Below, piece after piece: positions 45,587-53,143 of a DNA stretch of 64,000 nt. Position numbers and translations under genes: made by a program. The notes under the pieces are model-generated. The model had not been told where the DNA came from, ran no database searches, and saw nothing but the letters and a program-made list of their open reading frames with translations. How positions within the stretch are numbered: position 1 is the stretch's first letter; every line of letters starts with the position of its first letter. This DNA comes from an uncultured Paludibacter sp. GTDB lineage: Bacteria > Bacteroidota > Bacteroidia > Bacteroidales > Paludibacteraceae. The stretch covers positions 34,158 through 98,157 of the forward strand of contig CALCBD010000026.1 of the NCBI GenBank assembly GCA_937897985.1, given 5' to 3'.

Positions 45587-46672
45587 TTACAATTCGCTTT
45601 CCTTGAGTCGTTCTGCATTTTCAGCCACAATCAACTGATCAATAACACCCTGAATATCACCATTCATAAATGCTGAAAGATTATAAATTGTAAAATTGAT
45701 TCTGTGATCGGTGATTCTGCCCTGCGGATAGTTATATGTACGGATTTTTGCCGAACGATCGCCTGTTGAAACCATGGTTTTACGTTTCGAACCTATTTCG
45801 TCGAGGTATTTTTGGTGTTCGATGGCATAAATACGCGACCGGAGTTCGATCATGGCTTTGGCCTTGTTTTTATGCTGCGATTTTTCATCCTGACACTGAA
45901 CCGTAATTCCTGTGGGAATATGCACTAATCTGATGGCGGAATAGGTGGTGTTAACCGATTGTCCTCCGGCACCCGACGAACAAAAAGTATCCACTCTGAC
46001 ATCCGATTCCTTCAACTCAATATCAAATTCCTCCGCCTCGGGAAGTACCGCTACAGTTGCTGCCGAGGTATGTACTCTTCCCTGAGTTTCGGTTTGCGGC
46101 ACTCTCTGTACCCTGTGAACACCCGATTCATATTTTAAAGTACCGTACACATTTTCGCCCGATACGGTAAAAATAATTTCTTTATATCCACCCGATGTTC
46201 CTTCGCTGATGTTCGTTACTTCAACTTTCCATCGCTTCGATTCGCAATACTTAATATACATCTTGAATAAGTCACCGGCAAATATTGCAGCTTCGTCGCC
46301 ACCGGTTCCTCCCCTTATTTCAACAATTGCATTTTTATTATCTTCAGGATCGGCAGGTATCAAAAGTAATTTGATATTCTCTTCCATTTCCGGTAACTTA
46401 GGCTCAATCGATTCCAGCTCTGCTTTGGCCATTTCCCTCAACTCACTATCAGTTTCATTATCAAGCATTTCTCTTGCTTCCGACAAATGCGATAGTGTAA
46501 GTTCATATTCTTTTTTTGCAACAAGTATCCTCTCCAGATCGTGATATTCCTTGTTGAGCTTTACAAAGCGCTTTTGATCTGAAATAACTGCCGGATCGGT
46601 AATTAATGTCGATATCTCATCGAACTTATGTTGTAAGCCTTCTAATTTTTCTAAAAGTGTGTTTTCAGCCAT
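45587..46672 (-). CDS. prfA: Peptide chain release factor 1
   Basis: RF1 recognises UAA and UAG and triggers peptide release. The 361-residue protein has the catalytic GGQ at 236-238 (SSGAGGQSVNTT). The stop-codon recognition tripeptide, PxT (PAT in E. coli), reads P192-Q193-T194 here (RVPQTETQGRVHTS). The last part (KTMVSTGDRSAKIRTYNYPQGRITDHR) is the standard RF1 ending. The length and all domains are normal, so the factor should work. An unrelated exported protein follows upstream on the same strand. Confidence 0.96.
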   Translation of the reverse strand: MAENTLLEKLEGLQHKFDEISTLITDPAVISDQKRFVKLNKEYHDLERILVAKKEYELTLSHLSEAREMLDNETDSELREMAKAELESIEPKLPEMEENIKLLLIPADPEDNKNAIVEIRGGTGGDEAAIFAGDLFKMYIKYCESKRWKVEVTNISEGTSGGYKEIIFTVSGENVYGTLKYESGVHRVQRVPQTETQGRVHTSAATVAVLPEAEEFDIELKESDVRVDTFCSSGAGGQSVNTTYSAIRLVHIPTGITVQCQDEKSQHKNKAKAMIELRSRIYAIEHQKYLDEIGSKRKTMVSTGDRSAKIRTYNYPQGRITDHRINFTIYNLSAFMNGDIQGVIDQLIVAENAERLKESEL

Positions 46673-46704
46673 TTTTATTTTTTCAAAAAAAACTGTTTTT
46701 TATA

Positions 46705-47403
46705 TTATTTGTTCTTTTGCTGAACTTTACGTTCGAAAGTTCGGTTTTTGTTCGTTTCTCTTAATACAGCCTCATTGCCTAAATTTTTCATTAATCTTAC
46801 AAATCGCCATTCCATAATCTGACGAAAAAGTGATTGAGATATAAAAAAGTCGAAAAACCATCCGAATTTCACCTGAGTTTCGAGCGAAATTGTACATGAT
46901 TTTGAATCATTTGGCACCATTTTGAACAGTGCATTCGTTTTTTTCAAAAATGCATCCGAATACAAAACATCAATATTGACTGTAATATTTTCATTGGCCT
47001 GTAGCTTTTTTGTCATTCTGCTGTTTACATGAATTTCCGGAAATGTAATTATCCCGGGTACAACAACCTCACCTATTCCTTTTATAATATCTTTCTTTAT
47101 ATCATATTCGGTGGATTTGAAATTGAATATTATAATATCATCAGCTTCTTTTCTTAATTTCAGACCCACCAGTGCCCAGTTGTAAAGTCCGTCCAGATTA
47201 TACCTGGTTTGATATAAAAAATCATCAATCACAGCATTCATCACTACCGGCGATGCATTTACTTTCACAATCGTCGTTGTGACATATTCACCTTTGCGGT
47301 AAACTGTCGAAACCGAATCCTGCCCTGCTGCATTACAATACAAAACTGCAAAAAAACAAAAAAATATAATTAAACAGTTTTTACCGGCAAAAAATTGAGT
47401 CAT
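46705..47403 (-). CDS. Exported protein of unknown function, possibly SRPBCC-like
   Basis: I do not recognise this 232-residue protein for certain. It starts with a signal peptide (about 10-26, LIIFFCFFAVLYCNAAG). The mature part has a strand-rich middle and a final long amphipathic helix region (FWFFDFFISQSLFRQIMEWRF-like, near 185-212), which resembles the layout of START/SRPBCC lipid-binding proteins. It is basic at the C-terminus. The -7 element CAAAATTA at 47450-47457 gives a weak promoter upstream. The SRPBCC idea is a pattern impression, not a proven match. Confidence 0.55.
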   Translation of the reverse strand: MTQFFAGKNCLIIFFCFFAVLYCNAAGQDSVSTVYRKGEYVTTTIVKVNASPVVMNAVIDDFLYQTRYNLDGLYNWALVGLKLRKEADDIIIFNFKSTEYDIKKDIIKGIGEVVVPGIITFPEIHVNSRMTKKLQANENITVNIDVLYSDAFLKKTNALFKMVPNDSKSCTISLETQVKFGWFFDFFISQSLFRQIMEWRFVRLMKNLGNEAVLRETNKNRTFERKVQQKNK

Positions 47404-47833
47404 TTACTATATCAGGAGTTGTAAGGTACCCGCACCATTTTATTTTTTGCAAAATTACCATTATTTTGGCGCACAAAAAAATTTTTGTCGATTTTAGCAT
47501 GCTGAAAGGAGTTTAGGAACTTAAATTATTCCCCGGTATACTGATTCGGATGAACAATAAACGGCAATAAACGGATGTTTATCATTTACTGATATTCAAA
47601 GCTTTGACGCGTTTATACAATTGATTGAGTATAATTTTACTTATTTTCAGAGCGGGAAATGTAAAAGAACCTGAAAAAAAATTGCAATAACAGACATGTG
47701 TTTGGTTGGTTAACTAAAATAGTTTAACTTTGTGGATATGCTTGGCTGATGACAACCGGGGATTAAATGTTGGAAACCACCGCTTAAAATACTCCGGAAT
47801 AAGTCTTCATTTACAATTAAATATCAAATCAGA
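47404..47833. other. Divergent intergenic region upstream of radA
   Basis: 430 bp. Besides the radA promoter at 47701-47732 and a -7 element for the minus-strand gene at 47450-47457, it holds the tandem 9-mer AATAAACGG (about 47557-47577). No RNA gene or reading frame of substance is seen. Confidence 0.4.
47701..47732 (+). promoter_or_regulatory. Bacteroidetes-type promoter of radA
   Basis: TTTG (47701-47704), 20-bp spacer, TAACTTTG (47725-47732), a full match to the consensus. The start codon is about 100 bp downstream, leaving a long leader. Confidence 0.75.
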
Positions 47834-49204
47834 ATGCCAAAAACCAAATCTGTTTTTATTTGCCAGAATTGCGGTACCGACTCTCCCAAATGGGTTGGCA
47901 AATGTCCTTCGTGCGGCGAATGGAATACTTATGTTGAAGAAATTATCAGCAAGGATAAAACTCCGAAAATCAGTATCGCCGGCCTCGAAATTACAAAACA
48001 AAAGCCGGTCAGGCTCGACGAAGTGGAAACTTCAGAAGAAACACGTATCGACACATCGAGCAACGAACTAAACCGGGTTCTCGGTGGTGGTTTGGTTCCC
48101 GGTTCGCTTGTCCTGATCGGAGGAGAGCCAGGCATTGGAAAATCTACCCTCGTTTTACAGGTTGTACTCAATCTTGCAGGAAAACGCACTCTCTATGTCT
48201 CGGGCGAAGAAAGCGTAAAACAACTGAAACTTCGTGCCGAACGGCTCAAATACAATCATCCTGACTGCTTCATTGTCAGTGAAACCTCACTCGAACAAAT
48301 TTTCGTACATATTCAAAATACGCAGCCCGACATTGTGATTATCGATTCTATTCAGACTGTTTCGACTGAATTAATCGAATCTTCGCCCGGATCGGTATCA
48401 CAGGTTCGTGAATGTGCTGCTCACCTGCTGAAATTTTGTAAAACAAGTGGCACCCCGGTTTTACTCATCGGACACATCAACAAGGAAGGAAGTATTGCCG
48501 GTCCAAAAGTTCTGGAACACATTGTTGATACTGTTCTTCAGTTCGAAGGCGATCAGCATTACATGTACCGCATTTTAAGGAGCATAAAAAACAGATTCGG
48601 AAGTACAGCCGAACTCGGAGTATTCGAAATGTTGCAAAACGGACTTCGTGAAGTGAATAATCCGTCCGAATTGCTGCTCTCACAAAATCACGAAGGACTG
48701 AGTGGTGTGGCTATCGCTTCAGCTATCGAAGGTGTGAGACCGTTTTTAATCGAGGTGCAGGCGCTCGTAAGTTCAGCAGCGTACGGAATGCCCCAACGGT
48801 CGGGTACCGGTTTTGATCTGCGCAGACTAAATATGCTGCTTGCCGTACTCGAAAAGAGAGCCGGTTTTAAAATTGCTCAAAAAGATGTTTTTCTGAATAT
48901 TGCCGGGGGAATCAGGGTCAATGATCCGGCCATCGATTTAGCCGTCATTTCAGCCATTCTTTCCTCAAATGTGGATATTGCCATTGAGAAACATGTGTGT
49001 GTTGCCGGTGAAGTAGGATTATCAGGCGAAATCAGACCTATCAACCGCATTGAACAACGTATTTTTGAAGCTGAGAAATTAGGTTTCACCAAAATGATAA
49101 TTCCCGATTATAATATCAAAGCGTTGAATATCGGAAAAGTAAATATGGAAATCATCAGAGTCAAAAAAATTGAGGAAGCATTCAGGGTGCTGTTTAAAAA
49201 ATAA
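47834..49204 (+). CDS. radA: DNA repair protein RadA
   Basis: RadA is a RecA-like branch-migration helicase for recombination intermediates. The 456-residue protein has the N-terminal zinc ribbon (C10, C13, C24 and C27), the Walker A GGEPGIGKST (96-105), the RadA-specific KNRFGS segment (SIKNRFGSTAELG, about 254-266), and a C-terminal Lon-protease-like domain without protease active site (about 285-456). Domain order and length are standard. Expression comes from a consensus promoter 100 bp upstream. Confidence 0.96.
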   Translation: MPKTKSVFICQNCGTDSPKWVGKCPSCGEWNTYVEEIISKDKTPKISIAGLEITKQKPVRLDEVETSEETRIDTSSNELNRVLGGGLVPGSLVLIGGEPGIGKSTLVLQVVLNLAGKRTLYVSGEESVKQLKLRAERLKYNHPDCFIVSETSLEQIFVHIQNTQPDIVIIDSIQTVSTELIESSPGSVSQVRECAAHLLKFCKTSGTPVLLIGHINKEGSIAGPKVLEHIVDTVLQFEGDQHYMYRILRSIKNRFGSTAELGVFEMLQNGLREVNNPSELLLSQNHEGLSGVAIASAIEGVRPFLIEVQALVSSAAYGMPQRSGTGFDLRRLNMLLAVLEKRAGFKIAQKDVFLNIAGGIRVNDPAIDLAVISAILSSNVDIAIEKHVCVAGEVGLSGEIRPINRIEQRIFEAEKLGFTKMIIPDYNIKALNIGKVNMEIIRVKKIEEAFRVLFKK

Positions 49205-49387
49205 ACACTAAATTATTCATTCAATTTTGTGTTTATTCTTAACTATGACCTTTGTATATTTTTCAGAAAAACCACTGCCGGCAAAGGAAAGACGATGCCC
49301 GCAGCTGTTTACTGACACTATGTTATTGAAACTATAACCTTATTGTTTTTTAAATCAAACCAAACATTAACCATTAATAAAAAATTT

Positions 49388-50461
49388 ATGCAAACAGATT
49401 TAACCTTCGGAAAAACCTTGCATTGTTTTCGGAATCAATCCCTGATTATCTATTTCGAACGGGATTATAATGCTGAAATAAATGAAATCATCAGATCAAA
49501 CTTCAATCAACTGGTTGAAATTTCAGGGTCTGAAAATATCGATTTTTGTTATATGCCCTTACTTCCTGTGGATGATAAATTTCAGTCAGTTATTAGCTAC
49601 AACCACCCTTATCTGAAAACAAAAATCAAAGACATTGACATTCAGCAAATTTATGATTTACTGATTTCAAAACAAACAACCTTAATGCATGAGAGCGGTT
49701 TGTTGCTTTTAACTGAAAATCATGAATTTAACGAATCTGTATTCACCGGAACCGGCACTGATTTTCTAAACACATTCCAAAATGCAGTGGCACATTTTGC
49801 CGGTAAAATTCAGTCGGGAATTGGCATCAATCTTCAGCCGACCATACCTCATTTTAACATTAACTATGAAGTGGCAAGCGAGCCTGCCAATGAATACTCT
49901 CAGCATACTCCCGGCAAAAGGGATACTTCAAAAGCTGATGAAAATTTTGAAAACGATGCTTTCAGACTGGCCGACGAAATACGTGAACGGATATTATTGC
50001 TGAAGGAATATGGTTCGCTTTCGCTTATAGTCGATTTAATAAAAGAGGTTTTAAATGAATCACAAAAGCTCAGTTCAATCTGTATTACAAGTGATTATCG
50101 AATTTTTCTGAAAGATTATGGCATGCTCGAAGTTGTAATGACTCCTTTACCTAAAAGTGTTTTTTTACTGTTTTTACGTTATCCCGAAGGAATACTTTTT
50201 AAGGAACTTATTGATTATCATGACGAACTTTTATCAATTTACCGGAGTATAACAAAATTCGACGACATTGACCGAACAAAAGAAAGTATCCGCGCACTCA
50301 CCGATCCGTTCAATGGATCAATCAACGAAAAATGTTCTCGGATTCGGGCTGCTTTTCTGGAAGTAATTTCCGATCAGTTAGCTCAGAATTACTACATTAC
50401 CGGCAAACGCGGCGAACCAAAGAAAATAAAACTCGACCGTAATTTAGTTGAATTCAAATAA
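49388..50461 (+). CDS. Conserved Bacteroidetes protein of unknown function
   Basis: I recognise the C-terminal part as one that recurs in unannotated Bacteroidetes proteins: LPKSVFLLFLRYPEGILFKEL, then SINEKCSRIRAAFLEV, then YYITGKRGEPKKIKLDRNL (about 250-355). The N-terminal part (1-200) is not recognised. The start ATG at 49388 is preferred; an upstream in-frame ATG at 49343 adds 15 residues of low complexity. The basic C-terminal block could contact nucleic acid, but no known DNA-binding motif is evident. It is a single-gene unit of 357 residues. Confidence 0.7.
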   Translation: MQTDLTFGKTLHCFRNQSLIIYFERDYNAEINEIIRSNFNQLVEISGSENIDFCYMPLLPVDDKFQSVISYNHPYLKTKIKDIDIQQIYDLLISKQTTLMHESGLLLLTENHEFNESVFTGTGTDFLNTFQNAVAHFAGKIQSGIGINLQPTIPHFNINYEVASEPANEYSQHTPGKRDTSKADENFENDAFRLADEIRERILLLKEYGSLSLIVDLIKEVLNESQKLSSICITSDYRIFLKDYGMLEVVMTPLPKSVFLLFLRYPEGILFKELIDYHDELLSIYRSITKFDDIDRTKESIRALTDPFNGSINEKCSRIRAAFLEVISDQLAQNYYITGKRGEPKKIKLDRNLVEFK

Positions 50462-50544
50462 ATATCTGTTTTTCTACTCCGAAAGTTGATGGACCGGATA
50501 TTCTGCAACCCTTGCAAAAAGAAGTGTTGATTTCAATTTTTTAC

Positions 50545-50552
50545 TACTTTTG
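50545..50552 (+). promoter_or_regulatory. Candidate -7 element before the small gene at 50620
   Basis: TACTTTTG matches TAnnTTTG. A TTG occurs at 50527-50529, but only 15 bp upstream, so the -33 box is not convincing. Confidence 0.4.
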
Positions 50553-50619
50553 CATCGTAATTCGTTTGGAGAATCAAGTTAACCGGGGCCTGACATGATA
50601 AAAAAAAAAATTAAACATT

Positions 50620-50934
50620 ATGGCAACTTTTACCATTAGCAGGCACGAATTAAATTCAATTTTAAATCAGATGTCGGCCTTTGTAAATAAATTTCCTAAA
50701 ATTAAAGCAAAGGAAATTATGCTTGAAATATCGTTTGACAAAACGAAACTGAAAATGAAAGTTCCGGAATGTACCCTGGAAACGCAGTGTGTTTCAACTG
50801 ACAAAGGAAAGTTCAGTATTCAGTTTATGTACTTTAACGGAATGATTAAATTAACTGAAGATGAAATGATTACAATAAGCATTGAAAATAATCAGATAAC
50901 AATCTTTCAGAAAAATTTTAAAATTATCCCATAA
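50620..50934 (+). CDS. Small conserved-type protein of unknown function (clamp-domain-like pattern)
   Basis: This is a 104-residue acidic-to-neutral protein with alternating strands: FTISRHELNSILNQMSAFV, an amphipathic helix, then KLKMKVPECTLETQCVSTDKG-like strands, ending ENNQITIFQKNFKIIP. The helix-then-strand pattern, with MITISIENNQITI near the end, is like one domain of the DNA polymerase III beta clamp. I cannot prove homology, and it is too short for a full clamp. It has its own candidate promoter and no signal peptide, so it works in the cytoplasm. Confidence 0.6.
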   Translation: MATFTISRHELNSILNQMSAFVNKFPKIKAKEIMLEISFDKTKLKMKVPECTLETQCVSTDKGKFSIQFMYFNGMIKLTEDEMITISIENNQITIFQKNFKIIP

Positions 50935-50963
50935 TCGGATTAACATAACTATGATTATAAAAA

Positions 50964-51115
50964 GCGGGCAGTAAACAGCCGGATAAGTTTTACCGGAATT
51001 TTGTTTATGACAATTGTAATAATTTTTTTTGGGAATATATTTTTGATAGGTAGCCAACTATTTTGTTTTTTTAGTATCCGTCACTTTATCCCGTTTGTTT
51101 ACTGCCTGCACCCGC
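50964..51115. other. Large imperfect inverted repeat, possible structured RNA or MITE
   Basis: The arm at 50964-50987 (containing GGCAGTAAACA and GGATAAG) is the imperfect inverse of 51084-51115. The core GGCAGTAAACA matches exactly, and the flanking parts match with a 6-nt insertion and small changes. About 97 nt lie between the arms, with no open frame. It follows the small gene at 50620 on the plus strand and ends before the tRNA-Gln terminator. Confidence 0.45.
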
Positions 51116-51142
51116 ATTTTTAACAGGTACAGTGTGCAACAG

Positions 51143-51182
51143 AAAAGCCAACATTCATCTAATCAGAATGTTGGCTTTTTTC
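51143..51182. terminator. Terminator beside tRNA-Gln (CTG), readable from both strands
   Basis: AAAAGCCAACATTC (51143-51156) pairs perfectly (14 bp) with 51166-51179 across a 9-nt loop. T-runs follow on the plus strand (TTTTTT) and, less strongly, on the minus strand (TTTTCTG). Confidence 0.85.
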
Positions 51183-51186
51183 AATG

Positions 51187-51257
51187 TTGTCTTACTAAGA
51201 TTCGAACTTAGACAGGCAGATCCAGAATCTGCAGTGCTACCATTACACCATAAGACA
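51187..51257 (-). tRNA. tRNA-Gln (anticodon CTG)
   Basis: The 71-nt gene has acceptor stem TGTCTTA/TAAGACA, anticodon stem GCAGA/TCTGC with loop TTCTGGA (anticodon CTG, reading CAG), and a T-arm with TTCGAAT. CCA is not encoded. It is the second of two tandem tRNA-Gln genes on the minus strand and shares most of its sequence with the first. Confidence 0.95.
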
Positions 51258-51330
51258 ATATTTAACTGATAAAAAATCTGAGATAAAAACGGCTGAAATT
51301 CGGTGGTGAATTCCAACCGTTTTGGTTTTG

Positions 51331-51401
51331 TTGTCTCACCAAGACTCGAACTTGGTCAGGCAGAACCAAAAACTGCAGTGCTACCATTACACCATGAGAC
51401 A
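51331..51401 (-). tRNA. tRNA-Gln (anticodon TTG)
   Basis: The 71-nt gene has acceptor stem TGTCTCA/TGAGACA and anticodon loop TTTTGGT (anticodon TTG, reading CAA and CAG). The anticodon stem GCAGT/TCTGC closes with a U-U mismatch at pair 31-39. CCA is not encoded. It leads the tandem pair, 73 bp before the CTG gene. A consensus promoter is just upstream. Confidence 0.95.
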
Positions 51402-51429
51402 AGCAATTTACTTCTTTTCAAAAGCGCTG

Positions 51430-51460
51430 CAAAGATACGATTGTTTTTTGTTTTCCCAAA
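51430..51460 (-). promoter_or_regulatory. Bacteroidetes-type promoter of the tRNA-Gln pair
   Basis: On the plus strand CAAAGATA (51430-51437), 19-bp spacer, CAAA (51457-51460); on the minus strand TTTG-N19-TATCTTTG, matching both boxes. Confidence 0.78.
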
Positions 51461-51550
51461 ATTTTGAAACAATTTATTTCAAAAAATTCAGCACTGGTAC
51501 GTATTTCGTTTATTCACAACCTTTCAGACCGGTTACAGTTTTTCAAAATA

Positions 51551-52849
51551 TTATGCCTGTTTGGCGATTAATAAATAGTAGTTCTTCTTTCCTTTTTGTA
51601 CTAACAGGTATTTTCCGTTCAGTAAATCATTATCTGAAACAATCTGATCCTGATTTTCAATTTTTTCTTTATTCAGACTCACACCTCCCGATAACACCAT
51701 TTTTCTCATTTCGCCTTTTGATGGAAATACTGCAGCTATTTCAGTAAGCAGGTCGATAACCCTGATGCCTTCTTTGAGATTTGATATTTCAATTTCAAAT
51801 TGAGGCACACCATCAAAGACTGCCAGCAAAGTATCTTCATCCAGTTTTTTCAATGCATCAGAGGTAGAGTTCCCGAAAAGAATTCCCGAAGCTTCAACGG
51901 CAGATTGATAGTCCTGTTCTGAATGAACCATTTTTGTAACTTCTTCGGCCAGCCTTTTTTGCAAAATGCGTAAATGAGCCGACTGTTGATGTGCTGCAAT
52001 TAGTTGTTCTACTTCTTCTTTTTCAATCAGAGTGAAAATTTTTATGTATTTTTCGGCATCTTCATCACTTACATTCAACCAGAACTGATAAAATTTATAG
52101 GGCGAAGTGTATCTGCGGTCGAGCCACACATTTCCGCTTTCGGTTTTTCCGAATTTTCCTCCGTCAGCTTTGGTTATCAGCGGACATACGAGTGCAAATG
52201 CTTCGTTATCGGTTTTACGGCGTATAAGTTCGGTTCCGGTAGTTATATTTCCCCATTGGTCCGAACCACCCATCTGCAATTTGCAATTCTTATTCTGATT
52301 CAGCCACAAAAAATCATAACCCTGCAACAACTGGTACGAGAATTCGGTAAACGACATACCAACGCTCGATTCGTTGCTGAGACGCTTTTTTACCGAATCT
52401 TTAGCCATCATATAATTAACGGTAATGTGCTTACCAATATCGCGGATAAAGTCAAGGAATGAATAATTCTTCATCCAATCATAATTATTTACCAGTTCGG
52501 CCGCATTTGGAGCATCACTCTCAAAATCAAGAAATTTTGATAATTGAGCTTTAATTGCTTCCTGATTATGACGTAAAGCATTTTCATCCAGCAAATTACG
52601 CTCTGCAGATTTACCCGATGGATCGCCAATCATTCCTGTTGCTCCACCCACAAGTGCGATGGGTTTATGACCGGCACGCTGAAAATGACGTAACATCATT
52701 ACACTTACCAAATGACCTATATGCAACGAATCGGCAGTAGGATCAATACCTACATAAGCCACTGTCATTTCCTTTGCCAATTGTTCTTCTGTTCCGGGCA
52801 TTATGGTATGAATCATACCACGCCATTGCAGTTCTTCTACGAAATTCAT
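51551..52849 (-). CDS. tyrS: Tyrosyl-tRNA synthetase
   Basis: TyrRS charges tRNA-Tyr. The 432-residue protein has the class I HIGH motif at 43-46 (DSLHIGHLVSV), the signature SDQWGNITTG, KFGKT at 232-236 in the place of KMSKS, and a C-terminal S4-type RNA-binding domain (about 360-425, EIAAVFPSKGEMRKMVLSGG). All features are standard for the bacterial TyrRS. TATCTTTG at 52898-52905 (minus strand reading) is a -7 element 49 bp upstream. Confidence 0.97.
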   Translation of the reverse strand: MNFVEELQWRGMIHTIMPGTEEQLAKEMTVAYVGIDPTADSLHIGHLVSVMMLRHFQRAGHKPIALVGGATGMIGDPSGKSAERNLLDENALRHNQEAIKAQLSKFLDFESDAPNAAELVNNYDWMKNYSFLDFIRDIGKHITVNYMMAKDSVKKRLSNESSVGMSFTEFSYQLLQGYDFLWLNQNKNCKLQMGGSDQWGNITTGTELIRRKTDNEAFALVCPLITKADGGKFGKTESGNVWLDRRYTSPYKFYQFWLNVSDEDAEKYIKIFTLIEKEEVEQLIAAHQQSAHLRILQKRLAEEVTKMVHSEQDYQSAVEASGILFGNSTSDALKKLDEDTLLAVFDGVPQFEIEISNLKEGIRVIDLLTEIAAVFPSKGEMRKMVLSGGVSLNKEKIENQDQIVSDNDLLNGKYLLVQKGKKNYYLLIAKQA

Positions 52850-53040
52850 CTTTATCCTTGAATTTTTTTATTGTTAATATCCATTATTTTCAGGCTGCAA
52901 AGATACAACTTTTTAATTTTCCATTTCTTATAGCAATTCAAAATTTTAAACCTGAATGATGAATCTGTATCATTTAAAGTGCCGGCAGTAATTTTTCATT
53001 CATAATAAATTGCTTAAAAACATCCACCGGTTTATAGACA

Positions 53041-53069
53041 AAGCCCCGTGACAAACTGCCACAGGGCTT
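53041..53069 (-). terminator. Hairpin after the CoA-disulfide reductase/rhodanese gene
   Basis: AAGCCCCGTG (53041-53050) pairs with CACAGGGCTT (53060-53069), ten pairs with one G-T. The downstream T-run is weak, but the place 75 bp after the stop codon fits a terminator of the minus-strand cluster. Confidence 0.55.
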
Positions 53070-53143
53070 ATTTACACATTGAATTTCAATTATTTAAATC
53101 TTTTCTTTTGCTTCCTGTTTAAAACTTCCTGTATAAATCCATT

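Noticed and set aside
51322..51747. 141-codon plus-strand frame over tRNA-Gln and tyrS end
   Set aside because: It is a shadow of the tRNA gene and of tyrS on the other strand.
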